Origin: Atopsyche davidsoni
Taxonomy: Eukaryota > Arthropoda > Insecta > Trichoptera > Hydrobiosidae
DNA length: 64,000 nucleotides
Direction of reading: 5' to 3'
Assembly: GCA_022113835.1 (NCBI GenBank)
Contig: JAILWY010000001.1
Coordinates: forward strand, 9,920,001 to 9,984,000
Below, one piece after another: positions 1 to 13,104 of this stretch. Below the pieces are notes generated by a model. That model saw only the letters and a program-made list of their open reading frames with translations, did not search any database and was not told the DNA's origin. Positions within the stretch are counted from its first letter, which is position 1. Every line of letters begins with the position of its first letter. A program made the translations under genes and the position numbers.

Positions 1-2957
1 GCAAGATGACGTAGTATTACAGATTTCGACCGACCCACTCACTCATCGGTTTTTATTTTATCGATAGTAGAAAATTACCCGACGTTAGACCCGCTTCGTA
101 GTCGTTATCCGTATGATGCAATGCCCGTAATAAAATTGACCACTCTGCGATATAAAAATCAGTATAATATACGAGTAATTGAGATGTGGACTTAGCTTAT
201 GTTATCAACTAAATTTTATGACTAAAAAATAACTCATAAAAACGTCATCCTCATGGCTGGCTTAAGATGAGGCATTGTGTGGGCATGAGTTTATACACAT
301 GTGCATGCATATTTATGATGCAACATTGAGGTGCTTAAAATGTTTAAGTTATCGTTTCTAAAAAAAAAAACTTTCAATTATTACTAACGAGACTTTTAAA
401 CGCTTAGTTATTTTTTATACTTAATTTAGTTCCGATTTTATTATAAATAGTCTATGCAGATTTAAGTGGTTAAATGTGCTTCAATCCATTTTGTTTATAA
501 TAATAATAATATAATGTAACAACATATTATAATACAGTAACGAGTTAAATAGCATATATGTAGAAATAAAACGTCTTTTTGAGACATAAAAAAGCAAAAT
601 ATAAAATACCGTCATCCTCACGTGGTTAAGGTAGAATAGGATTTCATGCAATCTAGTATTTTTGCCGGAAGAACCTAATTCCAGAGTATTTCTTTGTTGG
701 GCAGGTCGCTCGGACAAAGAGCCGCGCCCTTTGTGAAGCGAAAATCCAGCTCAGCTCAAAGGATAATACACCGGCTAGCTTATTTTTCATCCCATTTGGA
801 AAATTTAAAATTTTTACAGTGTACATATTTCCATGGGATATTTTCAACCGAAAACATTGTTAGTCTTAAATTAGCCCAGTGACGTAGTACGCAATTTGCA
901 TATTGGAAAATGTCAAACATAATAAAATGCAGCCAGGCAAATATTTTAAAATTTCAGCAAAAACTCCAACTAACTTATTATGTGAATATAAGCATTATAT
1001 ACAGTTTCGTTCCTGTAAAAATACCTCATGGTTTTAACACCTAAAAAGTTCACTTTAACGTTCGTACATATGAATATAATTTCAGGCAACTATTAATATT
1101 GTAAATTGATTTCATTACTCAAAGAAAGCATACCACATTATTATATTTTTTACTTATAAAAACAAAGAAAGTTAATAAATTAGAACAATTATTTTTAATG
1201 ATTTTCGTGGAACGTAAATATTACCCAAGTACAATCAATGTCTATGATCTCATACAAAGCTATATAATAAAAACAATAATTATTTGGTTATTATACATGT
1301 AAACATAATAGTTGTTGCGCTTTGTGCAAATACTATGAGTATATTTTCAATACAAAAACATTGTTTAACCATATATTGCCAAAAATAATATACAATTTAA
1401 ACTCAAACTTAAATCTTGTTTGATCTGAAAATGTACACTAAAAAAAACATCAAAATACTTAACCGTATGATTATAACAAAATTAACGCAAAACAAATACT
1501 CTTTTTATCCATATTATATAAATTGTGGACATATAATTTATGTGTACAGCATGGTAGTATGGAAAAAATCAATACGATGTCGTGAATGTACGTGATTATT
1601 ATTTTTTTAAATTACACAGATTGTTCTTGATACTTTATATTAATTGATAAGTACATACCCTGTAGAAAACGTTTGTCTTGGAAGCACAAAAAATAAACAC
1701 TGGCATCATGAATCAATCGGTAATTCTGGTTTTTACGCAACAGGGCAAAATTAACTATGATTTTCCTAATTTTGGGTTAGAAGTAGACAGATATGAGATC
1801 ATTGTGTAGAAATATCCGATGCGGAGATTTATCGGCAGACCCAACAATAAAACTATATTCACAACAAGAAAGCAGACAAGAACGGCAACACTGTTCTGCT
1901 TTCAGATTTCTCGATCAAAACATTGACTTATCTATATTGGTCAATATGTTTTTGCATTTGCACGACATCGGACCATCGGAATTTGTTTACATTGTCTTCC
2001 GTTTCTTCTATTGTTATCGTAGTCGCGTGATCATTGTAAAATGATAATAAATCGTACCGAAATAAATATTTTCAATATCGATGACCTTTCGGAATGATAA
2101 CAACTAAGTTTTAGTGTGACAAATGAATCAATATGCAAACCATAAATAAAAAACCATTGTTTGCTTCTAATACATTTTATGGTTCGATTTAGATTAAAAC
2201 TGTCGTATATCAATTTATCATAATTCGATGCAGCGGAGTATTCGTAGTTGCTCTTCGTGACTAAAGATAAAAGTATTTTTTTATACTATAGAATACTCCC
2301 GAGCCGAGGTCAATCATTCTCTCCACCAATATGTGTTTATCAAATGCGGGTTACGATTAGACATGGGGATTATCAATTTACTTTGAACTTTTGTTCGGTT
2401 AAATTAGGCACGAAAATAATTATTTAATAATCTTTATAACTATATTATTTGATTCATATTTTCAAAACTCTATCAATTGAATTAACTTTAGACAAACAAA
2501 TGCTCAATTATTACGTTATAATATATTGATTAAGGATATAAGAACATTTATTTATAACCTATAGTTCATAGTTCACACAAAACAAACAGTGCGTAGGAAC
2601 GATATTCGGTTAAAAATAAACATTAAATTTCAAGATTCTTTATTTTCTTTTTGTTACTTTACAATAGTTGTTAAGGCCATGCTTGCAATTCTGTTTATGG
2701 CTATCCTCTGCTCCTGGTTGTGGAGCTTACAAGGGATGTGTGGTTGGAGGGACAGTATTGATTATGCACACAATATATTAAGTATGTAAACTAAAATTAA
2801 TATCACGGATAACGCCATCGCCAGTCAGTTTAATTAAATTTAGAAGCATGATTAATTACAGTTGTGTTGTGCAGCCAAACTAAGTTGGGACCACTTTGCG
2901 AATATTGTTAAACTTTCCGGGCGCAACCCGAGCCGTGCAGCGCGGGGCACCGCACCC
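1..2957. other. AT-rich noncoding stretch, no gene seen
   Basis: All short open frames here are below 85 codons, biased to AT-rich codons and resemble no protein family I know. The only simple repeat is a short TAA/ATA run near 498-515. There is a mildly GC-richer patch at about 690-780. I see no tRNA fold, terminal repeat or recognisable transposon protein on either strand. Confidence 0.6.
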
Positions 2958-3210
2958 GCTACTCGCCGACTCCGCTACTCGCACCCCCTGCTACTGGCCC
3001 CCCCTGCTACTCGCCCCCCTGCTACTCGCCACCCCTGCTACTCAATATCCCCGCTACTCGCCGAGTCCGCTACTCGCCTCCCCTGCTACTCACCCCCCTG
3101 CTACTCGGCACCCTCGCTACTCGCCCCCCCTGCTACTCGCCCCCCCTGCTACTCGCCCCCCTGCTACTCGGCACCCTCGCTACTCGTCGCACCCGCTACT
3201 CGCCGCTAGG
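2958..3210. repeat. GC-rich minisatellite, 16-bp unit, 16 copies
   Basis: Sixteen tandem units each begin GCTACTC, starting at 2958, 2974, 2990, 3006, 3021, 3037, 3053, 3069, 3085, 3100, 3116, 3132, 3148, 3163, 3179 and 3195. Thirteen spacings start to start are not all equal: most are 16 bp and three are 15 bp (from 3006, 3085 and 3148). The common unit is GCTACTCGCCCCCCCT with variable C-rich tails. A variant ending GGCACCCTC recurs at 3100 and 3163, four units apart, suggesting a small duplication of a block of units. Because 16 is not a multiple of 3, two plus-strand frames stay open through the array and give artificial Leu/Ala/Pro/Thr-rich peptides. The array sits abruptly in AT-rich DNA. 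It is not a CRISPR: there are no unique spacers. Confidence 0.93.
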
Positions 3211-3810
3211 GGCGCTGGCGGGTCGAGCTAATTGCGTTTGCGCAAAGCAAAGACTGTTATCTGTAAACTAACGTATTGGTAGATAAACATTTACCGCCCT
3301 GATAAGATTCAAATATTCACCAATGGCATCCTCTACACTTTTTTCTCAATGTAATAAAAACATCTTCTTGTATTTGCTATTATGTAATTTGAGATAATTG
3401 TTGGGTCCTAATTTTAAATGCTAATTACAGTTTGAAAGTTTGGTTAAGCGTGATTGGCAAAATTATTCGGTTAACTTTCATCCTAATGTTTCAAACGATT
3501 TGTATTATTACAAAACAAGAAATATATTTTTATTTGTATTAAAATAAACGCAATTTTACAGCTCATAACATCGACAGTCGCTGCAATCACTATGAAAATA
3601 TGACTGGCTTATTCATCAATATTTAATTTTCAATATTCAAGAGCCTTATATTTACAATTGTGATAAAAAACTACAAGGCAACAAAAAATATTTTTAGTAA
3701 TTAAAAAATCAAAAAACAATAAACCAATAAACCCCAATCGTGGCTTACTTTCTTTTTTTTTTTTTAGGCAAATAATATCGAGTACCCAGTAAAACATTGC
3801 ATGTATTTTC
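3211..3810. other. AT-rich noncoding stretch after the minisatellite
   Basis: About 30 bp of GC-rich sequence (a CCGCTAGGGGCGCTGG-like string) continues past the last repeat unit, then the sequence becomes AT-rich with a T10-T11 run near 3755. No gene, fold or transposon end was recognised. Confidence 0.6.
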
Positions 3811-4010
3811 ATTTCCCGCGGAGGGCTCCGTGCACGATTTCTAGTGTACAGTTGGCGAGTGGTGCTAAGCCCTCCGCATGTAAATTGATTAGCATTCCCG
3901 TGTTTGTGTGTCCTTCATCACGACGTATTTACTCGGGCTTTTCAAATAGACTGCCGCATGCAGCAATATGGGATATTCCTAGTCCGAGCGCTCTGAATAC
4001 GTGAGTTGAC
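3811..4010. promoter_or_regulatory. GC-rich island with a 10-bp inverted repeat, candidate regulatory DNA
   Basis: The island contains a perfect inverted repeat, GCGGAGGGCT at 3818-3827 and AGCCCTCCGC at 3868-3877, separated by 40 nt. Just downstream is a homeodomain-like TTGATTAG. No open frame here looks like a known protein. A regulatory role is inferred only from the contrast in composition with the flanks and from the motif content; a structured RNA is the alternative. Confidence 0.25.
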
Positions 4011-4500
4011 CTGCGTAAAAAAATTAATACTTTTTAGTACTAGTGAATGTGGTGACGTCCTGTTACTTTTAAAATCAGTAAGCTTGTGAATAAAATTTTT
4101 ATTTTTTTATTAAATATTTTCAATTTAATCTCCACGTCACGATTTCGGCTATCTTCCGAGTGAAATCCAACCATACAAATCAATGAGGGATAAATTCACA
4201 ATTTTAGCTTGCCACAAATAATGCGCGTTGCTAATTAAATGTTGTTTATTTGCGTCCTCGCTTTATCTCCGGGCGTAATTGACCGCGGGCTGAAGGCTAA
4301 TAACTATCAATACAAATAATTGATACAAAATAATATGCAAAATAAGCAAGGCAACTAATCCAAACCGAATAGACGCTTTCCGATAAATTATAATTGTCTC
4401 GCTTGTAGCGCAAAGCCGCGCAGTCTGCAGCCGGCTGAATAAATTAAGCTCCTTGATTTTCAAAACATCCTCGAAGTTGCTAAATAATTTGCATAAGAGA
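4011..4500. other. AT-rich noncoding stretch
   Basis: Mostly AT-rich sequence. An octamer-type ATTTGCAT lies at 4487-4494, but this motif recurs several times in the window (for example 894-901 and 29054-29061), so it carries little weight. No gene seen. Confidence 0.55.
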
Positions 4501-4840
4501 CCTCTCCGGCGGGACGCGTTTATATGTTTTCCTTGAAGAACCTCGAGTGCCTACATTGTGTGAGATCCTCCGGGGTATTGGAATTCATCCACGGGACGAG
4601 TTCTTGAAATACTAATCAGCTCGCCCGCCCCGTGCAAGGCCCCGACGACTGCGATGCGAATTCCTCTGCAGGTGTCTTCTCGCGCGCTCGCCTGGGCATT
4701 TGGAGTTATTCTCATTACACGTACTCGCAGCTCTCGGACAAGGGAATTGGTAATTCCCGAGTCACTTATGTGAGCAGGTATCACACGAGTAATGATGCGA
4801 GGGATCTGCCCACTGTACCCAGTGTGCACAGTTGATGAAA
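4501..4840. promoter_or_regulatory. GC-rich island with GGGAATT palindrome
   Basis: About 340 bp of complex, CpG-containing sequence between AT-rich flanks. It includes a 17-bp palindrome, GGGAATT-GGT-AATTCCC, at 4742-4758. This resembles a split Rel/NF-kB-type site but has an extra 3-bp centre, so binding is uncertain. Open frames run on both strands (92 codons minus, 67 plus), as expected where stop codons are scarce, and neither resembles a known protein. Confidence 0.25.
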
Positions 4841-5260
4841 GTGAAAATAATTTACGGTTTGTATTTTAGAGATTTTTTGATTCAGCAGCATAAGCAGCAG
4901 TAAAATCAAATTGAGTAGATTAAAAAATATTTAATTAACACTATATTTTTTAAATGTGATAACTTTTTATTCTATTTATATTTACTTCAAAATAGTATAT
5001 ATTTTTTTATTTGAATTTTCGTATAAAAAACTCAAATATATATAATTTTTTTTGATAAATAAACGAAGTGAATTAAAATTATAAATAAATGTTCAAAATC
5101 ATCAAAAAAAGTTTGGCATAAAAAAAATTGTAAATATTTTTTTACTTATAATCGTAATAATAAAAAAAACTTAAAATTTAGAAATGAAAATCGAATTCAG
5201 AAGTGCAATCAATGAAATACGTGGAAATAATAAATAAATAAAGTATAGTTATGGTTCATG
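4841..5260. other. Very AT-rich spacer
   Basis: Runs of A, T and AT-rich words with no complex sequence. No gene, repeat array or fold recognised. Confidence 0.6.
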
Positions 5261-5570
5261 GGGTTCATTACCAGCTTTGTGGCGCCCATGAAGTCTGGCG
5301 AGCTGACCCGCCGTATAATATGTCAGCTTCGCGATGGGAGCTGTAATGTTGTGGTATAATTCAATTTACGTTGGAAATTAACGTTTATTGTAAGGTTGCG
5401 CCGCTCTCCAGTCTGGTTTTGAGCGCAACTCCTCTGTTCAGCGAGGCCGGGACGCCTTCAAGAAACACCGGCGACAGCAAATAAAAGGCTCTCAGGCAGG
5501 ATCCCCGAAGGAGGTGTCCAGAGTGGCCGCTGAACAACCAACACGAATGTTTGCGCCGCGACGAACCTCG
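5261..5570. promoter_or_regulatory. GC-rich island with a 7-bp hairpin
   Basis: Complex sequence containing an inverted repeat GTTGCGC (5395-5401) and GCGCAAC (5423-5429) with a 21-nt loop. No coding signal. Listed as candidate regulatory DNA only because it is an isolated non-repetitive GC-rich block. Confidence 0.2.
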
Positions 5571-8500
5571 AATAATTTTCTTTAAGCCTTTATTTCTGGA
5601 TGTAAGTTCTGAGGACGTAAAATGTTATAGTTCGGTAAACACAGGAGAAAAGTTTAAATGAATTTAATTTTTATAACATATATTATATATAAAAAAAAAA
5701 AATTCTCAATATTTATATGTGATTATTTCCACATTCTTATAAGCAGTAAAAAGTGTGCCTAATGATATAAAAGAAAAAGATAAACTCATCCACAGCTAAT
5801 TCTAATAAGATTTTAAAATTAGGATGTCATCACCATCAAAAGGCATTATTTTGTTGCGTTAGTCAATAAGGATAAAAAAGCAGCTGGTCGTTTCAAATTT
5901 GATTCATAAGTACGTAATAGTTAACACTTTCTTCAAGCTACAAGAGCACTGTAGACGATGTATAAGTTTTTATATCGTAATATTCACAAGGTTTGAAGTC
6001 AATCGATAGCGATATTGATTAATAATTTTTTTGATAAATATAATTTGATTTAATTATTTGAGCAATATATACTTCTTTATAATACTATATTTAGTAAAAT
6101 CAATATTTTTTTAGTATGTATGTATACAATACCAAATTAGGGTTTCCCTTTCTGACTATCAAACAGAAAAACAGTTTACACTCAATGTGTGAGAATTAAA
6201 ATTAATATACTAATTAATTACTTACTTCGGTAATGATGATAATGAAAACGTCAATTCCATAAACGAATTGTTTCGAATAAAATTAAAGGAAGTGTTTACT
6301 TTCCCAGGGGCGTGATTGCTCTTCTCACTCGGTAATTAAAAAGCCATCGCTCTAATTAAGTATCACATAATAATTATGACGTAGCAACAAGGAAGCATAA
6401 AAATTAGAATAATGCATAAATATTCTATCACCTGTAATGGTGCTTTGTAACCATAGCGAGAAATGGCATCGAGAAAAAAACAAATTGAACCATAATAATT
6501 CAAAAATTTAAGATTGTATACACATGCGGTCCTTTTCGTGCACACTGTTACTCGTTTCGGTTAAAACGCACCCAAAAAATGTTAGCGTGACGTGAATTAG
6601 TTCGATAAAAATTTAATGATATAATCTTTTTTCCATGTCACATTGTTTTACCAAAAAATAAGATCTACTAAAGCAACCATTGTTGTTTTTAATCCTAATA
6701 AATATCGAAAAAAAAAAAGGGTTATTTATGGTTTTTCTTTTGCTATATATAAAACAGTGCGTATATATTTTATTTGACTTTTTATCTTGCTGTCTATTGT
6801 TTTGAACGAACAAATAATCAAAAAGTTCTATTTTAACAAATTCGAGATTTTATTAGGTTGATTTTTGGTGTTTAATCAAAATTTTAAGTGTTTTTTCGAT
6901 TAATTTACAACAATACGACAGTAAATTAAATTTAAAATTGCATGAAAAAGTAGTTAGTACCTTTCAACTAGAAATGTATGGGTTTTCTTAATATTCAGAC
7001 TTTAGCCAAATACCAAGCACCATATAAAAAAATATTTATTGATCCCTTTAATTTTTATTTGTTGATCAATACGAATAAATACGAAACATTACACCTATTG
7101 TACTCCACGGTCTATATTTATAGATTGTATTTTTCTTCCCAGTCGGTGTATTTCTGCATCTCATTACAGACTAACATAATTTCCTTCAGATGAAAGTTAC
7201 ACAACCGCGCCTCGTCGTGAAGTAAACCGATGTCTATTGTAATAAGTGTGCGCAAATGATTCGGTCGTAATACACGTTTGCTTGGAATTACTCTCTACGA
7301 TGTGTTTGAAAAGCAATCATTCAAACTGTCCGTATTAACCACGGTAAGTACGCATTGAATAACGTAGCACAAGACACTGCAACTCTACAATGCACAGTAT
7401 GCATACAAAATAGTTCAATATACTATATGCGGGAATACGTCATATTTACTCTTGGAAAATCGGCAAGGTAAGATGTGCGTGTCGGTCTGTGATAAGTTTA
7501 GCTGGTCATTTTATTTGTGTAAATTTATAGAAGAATACCTAAATAAATTGTTTCAAAATGTTTTTTGCCAGAAGGTGACAGAATAGAATATAAATTGAGT
7601 TACAGTATTTTCCGCAGCTAGCGTACGTTAAACTATGGTAAAAAGGCGCTGTCAATTTCAATTTTCTATCTAAAACTTTTAGCTGCAGCTGCTGTGGAGG
7701 CAGACGTTTTTTCATGTTTAAAGCAACAGAAAGGCTTGTATATTACTTTAAACGCATAGTATATTTTAATAAAAAAATAACTTAATAAATATGTATTTTA
7801 AGCATGAATCTACAGTAATTTACACATAATTTACACAAAAATTTCTCGTCAAAAGTCCAGATAATAAAAAATATTTATTTAATTATAAACATAAATATAT
7901 ACATGTATTTTTAGAGGTTTTAACTGTATATTGAAAGTATGTTTATATATAATAGATAAAGTCACTAAAGGACTCACGTATAATATTAAAAAAGTAGGAA
8001 GGCCATTTCTTTCAAAACTTTTCAAAATTGTTATTTAAAGCATAAAATTTAAGCGTCAATACAATTTTTAAAATTCGTATTTATACCCCTTATACATCCT
8101 TATAATACACAGGTATAGTTAAAACCTGAAATTAACTTTGATGAGTTAGATTTGATTTGAGTTCTACAAACCACAGGTAAGATTACGTTAGGACATCTAC
8201 TTTAAATATTAAATTTCAGTTTTGCAGACATTCTTTGTTGGTTTGGTATACTCACACAATTTTTTTTCATAAAATTACAATGCTTTTACAACGGTTACAA
8301 CTATTACGGTTCTGAGTATTTTTATTAAATTGCATATTTGAAAAATGCGGGTTGGCAACTATGGTTTACTTTAATAACTTAAATACCTTTATTTTTTTAA
8401 CAGTTTTCAATAGTTTTTTCATACAGATATTCTCAGATAATTTTTTTGTATAATTAGTTCTTTAATGTAATAATTGCTATACTTTTTATGAGTATTCGTA

Positions 8501-9400
8501 TATGAAGTTCTAATAACACTGTGGTATAATACTATATTATTAATTGATAACGAGATAAAGGAAAATTACATTTTCCTTCTATTTCAAAATCATAATGCTG
8601 AGAAAAGCTTTGTATTGAACTTCCTATACGGTTGTTTCCCCTAAAGATCTTATTGATAAGATTTCCTATCTGATAGAAAACAATTAAAGTTTATCCCATG
8701 AAATATAAGGCAACTTCAGATTCAATCTCAAAGTCAAGTTTGTTATTATTATTGAATTAATGTATCGTAGAAGATCTTATTGTTATTTAATTTGAATAAC
8801 TGGAGAAGAAATTAAGTTAACTATTTATAATGTTGGTTGTAATTATTTAATAATTACATATATTATGTACTGCCGGTAATAAAAATCTAAAGCTATTATG
8901 AAAGTAGTAATTATTGACATATATATTTATAAACAGGTGTAATATAAACGTGCTTCAGATTTTATATATTTTATAGAAATGTTTAATGTAAAAACTAGAA
9001 AACATAAGGTAATTTTTTCTATGAATGCTTTATCTTTTATGCTTTATTTAGCTTATGTTGAGATCAAATGGTTGATCCACCATAGTCAGTTTGTTACAGG
9101 TTGAAATAATATTTTCTTGTACTTATTTTCAGATCTTTTTTTATCTTAATACAAAAGAGAGTTTAAGATAAGAATTTTTTTATTCGTGATCACTTAAAAA
9201 TGCTTTAATAATTTGTTTCTTTAGTTTTTTTAATAGCGAGACGGCGTTGGTTTTAACCAAAAACTACATATCCGCTTCCTTTCTTTTGTGGGTAGCTGTT
9301 TGTATAAAAAATGTTTATATAAATAGTATAACAATTAGTGTCTTATTAAAAATATATTACGCTCATGTTAAGTAATTTGGTACAGACGGATATGCAAGAA
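5571..9400. other. 3.8 kb AT-rich desert
   Basis: No open frame above 72 codons and none resembling a known protein. Sequence is low in complexity, with many A and T runs. There are small GC-richer spots near 7200-7290 and 7680. No tRNA, transposon terminal repeat or tandem array was found by eye. Confidence 0.55.
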
Positions 9401-9560
9401 AGCTGTCCGTCATGGCATAATGTCTAAGTAGCCGTTCTCACGCAAGAACGAGGCGCGTCACAGGAAACGTACGAGCAAATAAAAACCAAGGAAGAGGAGA
9501 AAGTACCGAGATGGCGAAATATGTCTCTACCCTGCAGTCATATATCCTCTACTTTTATCT
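9401..9560. promoter_or_regulatory. Small GC-richer island
   Basis: Contains a compact hairpin, CGTTCT (9433-9438) and AGAACG (9445-9450) with a 6-nt loop, followed by a CpG-containing GAGGCGCGTCACAGG-like string. No coding signal. The regulatory reading is weak. Confidence 0.15.
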
Positions 9561-10258
9561 TTTTAATGTGAATTGACCGATTAACTTAAATTTATTCTAG
9601 TTTTGCTGAAATCTGATGTTTAAGAATCACTAAGCATATAATACGATGATCTCTAAAAATATCCATAATTTCAGAAAAATCACATTTTTTATAGTGTGTG
9701 TAAGTTAATAATATATCAAGTTTATTAGATACTAAATGTTAAAAGATATAATAATTTATATTATTTCCCGACAAAATTGTGTACTATCCTATTTATATTT
9801 CCTTTACAAAATTCATGTAGACAAGTCACACAGGGCTTCAGTATTATTAAAGAAAAGTATTTATAGCTGATTTGTATTCAGCGGAGTGTGCCTAATGTCG
9901 GAGTATCATTATGTTAATGTCAAGGAACGAGAATGGGCAGGTAAGACACCTGAATGGGTTTCGGTTTCCGAGTCAGTGTTATATTTCTCACACTGCTGAA
10001 GGGATCTCCTCGCTTGAGTAGGGTTGCCGCGTGAAAATGTGAAAATACATAACAAATCATTGTGAAAATTATTAGAATAAATATTTTATGAAATTGTTTT
10101 ACTAAATGATGTTTGAATTGCATATTTAACTTATTGGGGAACTTGGATATACTAACGTATAATTTTTCGTTTATGGGCTATTTTATGCGGTAAGATCATT
10201 TTTTTTTAACGTAACATTATTGCTGAAATTCTTTGTGTTATTTTAATAAACATTTTTT
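9561..10258. other. AT-rich noncoding stretch
   Basis: A 67-codon minus-strand frame at 9920-10123 starts in this stretch but has no family resemblance. Nothing else recognised. Confidence 0.5.
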
Positions 10259-10570
10259 TTTTATTCTAGACGGTGGGTGTGATGCAAGACCCTGGCTCTG
10301 GGTGTACCGAGTAATGAATGGGACAGGGCGCTGTGTCAGCTGTCATTAGCGAATAGCTCTGCGCTAGGAAAAGTGGCCCGTCAAAACTTTCCGTCTCCTA
10401 CAAAATGATAATCAATCATCGGCAGAATATAAGAAGCCAATCCCGCATGCGGAGCGCAGCATGATGGATCGCTGCAATTATGCCAATACTTAAGAATTTT
10501 TCAGCCAAATAAATTTGTTACGGAGATGCGCACAGATAACGTGACTCAGCTAGAAAGCCTCATCACATAT
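10259..10570. promoter_or_regulatory. Island with Exd-Hox-type site and E-box
   Basis: The block begins after a pyrimidine-rich run ending TTCTAG (about 10251-10270) that resembles a 3' splice site, but the frame after it stops within 15 codons, so an exon is not supported. It contains ATCAATCA at 10411-10418 (TGATTGAT on the minus strand, the Pbx/Exd-Hox composite consensus), an E-box CAGCTG at 10337-10342 inside GTCAGCTGTC, and an adjacent homeodomain-like ATTAG. Known biology supports such motifs in developmental enhancers; enhancer activity here is inference. Confidence 0.28.
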
Positions 10571-13100
10571 ATGTAAACAGAAACCACTTCGATATTTTAA
10601 ATAGTTATTTTTCTACGTCATTTTTTAAAATCATTTTAAAGGTATTAGGAAAATTCTTATTTATTTGATTAGATTGAATCTTTATTTATAAGTTACTTAT
10701 TTATTACGGACAGCTCTCAATGAACATAAAAATTAAATTGTGCTAGTAAAATTAACCCTTTGTACACTGTTTCCTTTGTATAGTATACATAAAACAAATA
10801 ATATTTTAAAAGGTAAAAGTAATTAAATTTTATTTTAATAAATCAGATAAAATTAAAACCATGCTTATATTTTTGTATTGATACATAATTAAAAATAATA
10901 AAATGTTTTAATATAAAAGTTTTGAAGGATGGCGTTGCATATTTAATATTAGAGTGCTTTTTCTTTTACGTTTCATGAACTTCGCATTTCTTGAAATATC
11001 AATTAACATGAGAAGGGAAGAGTAATGGTATTTGGACTGACAAAGTCGCTATAATTACTGTCATTATTGCGGTTGCTTTATTCTCAGAGACGGAATTTTC
11101 TATGAAAACAGACTTTGGAATTTAATTGTTAAATATCTAAGAACGAAGACACGTATTTTGTTTGTTTGTAATGACATAGTTGTGAAGGTATTTTTATGAT
11201 GGCGTAAGCTAGAGCCAGTTTATTGAAGCAAAACAGGTCATGGCTTACGTTTAGTACACATAAGGATTCATAATAATACCTTGTACTATAACTTTATTTG
11301 AAAATAATGTAATTTATAGTATAAATTACATTATGAGCAAATGTGAAAAATATTTAATTAAAAAAAAATATATATTTCATAATACATTTGTATAGTATAG
11401 GTCGTATATATTAACTATTAACTTTCTCTCTGCATTTTTTTTTTACATGTGTATCAAAAATATATATTAATTACAAAGGTATGAAAAAATTATGTTTACT
11501 TGTCCATTTAGAATGTTTCAATTATTTTATTTTTTTTGTTAAAAGAAAGAAATCTAAGTTATTTCAAGTAAAGTAAAACTTAACTAAATTTCTTGGATCG
11601 AATAAGTTATTCGTGCAAGTATTGTAATTGAAACCAAATAAAACTCTTGTGTAGCATTTTGTTTCTCTGTTTTTACCAGTAGAGCATGACAATAATACAC
11701 GTTTATGCAAAAACATTCTCACACTTTCTAGTACGTGTAATGAAACATCGGCTCCCTACAGATTTTTTACTGTATTAGTTAGCTACATAAGAAAGTTCTA
11801 TGCTATACAGGAAACTCAAACTGGCAAATATTACACTTTTATATTTGCATTTCACCAAAAAACAATTGATTCCATTTTTTTACATAGAAATAAACAAAAA
11901 TACCAATGGCTATTTACTATTGTAACTTTTGTATTTATTTAGGTGAAGTTCATTTTTAGTGAGTTGGCTTCAGGCTGGTGATTGAAGCGCACCTCTCCGA
12001 GGGTGTGCGATGGTCCTGAGTGCGCTTTCAGTCAACCGCAATAATCATTACTGAAAATTTTCATAACACAAGGATTCAAAAGATTTTCTATGTAAATTTA
12101 TCAGTCTAAAATAACACTTAAATCATATTTTTTACTATAACGAGTAATACTAGCCTGGATTTGTAAAAGGGAATTCATAGCACGAAAAACTTTAATTTGA
12201 ATATATGTATAATGTAACATGATGTTTATGAAGTGGCCTTCGATAAATTTTTCAGCTTAAAAATCTTAGAATGAATCAATATAAATTCGCCTTCGTCGTA
12301 ATATAAGTACACTTTCTATGTCGAGTTAAAATCTTATTTTGATATACATTTACTGGCCAAACTTAAACCTACAAGTTCAAATATGAAAAAAATATATAAA
12401 TTAAAAAGCTTACTTCTCTAAACTTTCGCTCAAATCCAAAAACTTCAAAGTATTTGTCTATAAAGCTTTTAAGGTAGTTCGATGAAGTCAGTCTCTTTAC
12501 AAAGTGCAGACTTTTTACCAGATTAATAAAACAATAACCTTGGTCATAAGGGGTATCAAAACACACCCTTGTTTAGTCTTTTACATCAAAGAAATAGTGA
12601 ACATTGGGAGAAGGTGAATTCTTCAGTAGAGATCTTGCCAGAAAGCGGATTGGCGATTATGTAAATAATTTAAAAGGTAGCAATTGCGACCGGGTGGAAA
12701 GTACACTAGATAGAAAATACCGACCCACGTTGCGAATGCTTCACTTGCAATAGAATGGAAGAAACTCTGATAAAAGACATGACTTCTCACTGAGTAATCT
12801 TCATTTAAAAAAAAAAGGGGTTGTTCGGTGTTATTTTTTTTCCTGTTAATTTTTAAAATATCTAGACAGCTAGAGTGCTTTTAGACTTCAGCATTTTTAT
12901 ATTGAATTTTTTACGAAGATGCTTTTGTATAATTATGTTTGCATCGATTAATGTCTTCGAAACATTTTTTCGTATTGAAAACAATATCGATAGTAGAATT
13001 TAAATCTATTCTGAAATAAGACGAAATTTTCTCCATTAATCACGAGGCACTAAATCCTGCAAGAAGACCTGTTTAAAATTTTCAGTGCTTTATTTTCTCT
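10571..13100. other. 2.5 kb AT-rich stretch with a perfect palindrome
   Basis: Mostly AT-rich with no credible coding frame. It holds a 31-bp perfect palindrome at 11304-11334 (listed separately) and a small GC-richer patch at about 11955-12040. The latter lies after a 3' splice-like TTTATTTAG but has no matching open exon. Confidence 0.5.
11304..11334. repeat. 31-bp perfect palindrome
   Basis: The arms ATAATGTAATTTATA (11304-11318) and TATAAATTACATTAT (11320-11334) are exact reverse complements around a single central G. AT-rich palindromes are expected more often than GC-rich ones, but 15 exact pairs is long. It could be a cruciform-prone site or the remnant of a foldback element. No target duplication is evident. 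Confidence 0.85.
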
Positions 13101-13104
13101 CGCC

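Noticed and set aside
2862..3231. Two overlapping plus-strand frames of 115 and 111 codons
   Set aside because: They are generated by the 16-bp GC-rich minisatellite, whose length keeps frames open and yields a repeating Leu/Ala/Pro/Thr pattern.
10251..10310. Possible exon after a 3' splice-like pyrimidine tract ending CTAG
   Set aside because: The frames after the tract stop within about 15 codons and no donor site gives a sensible exon.
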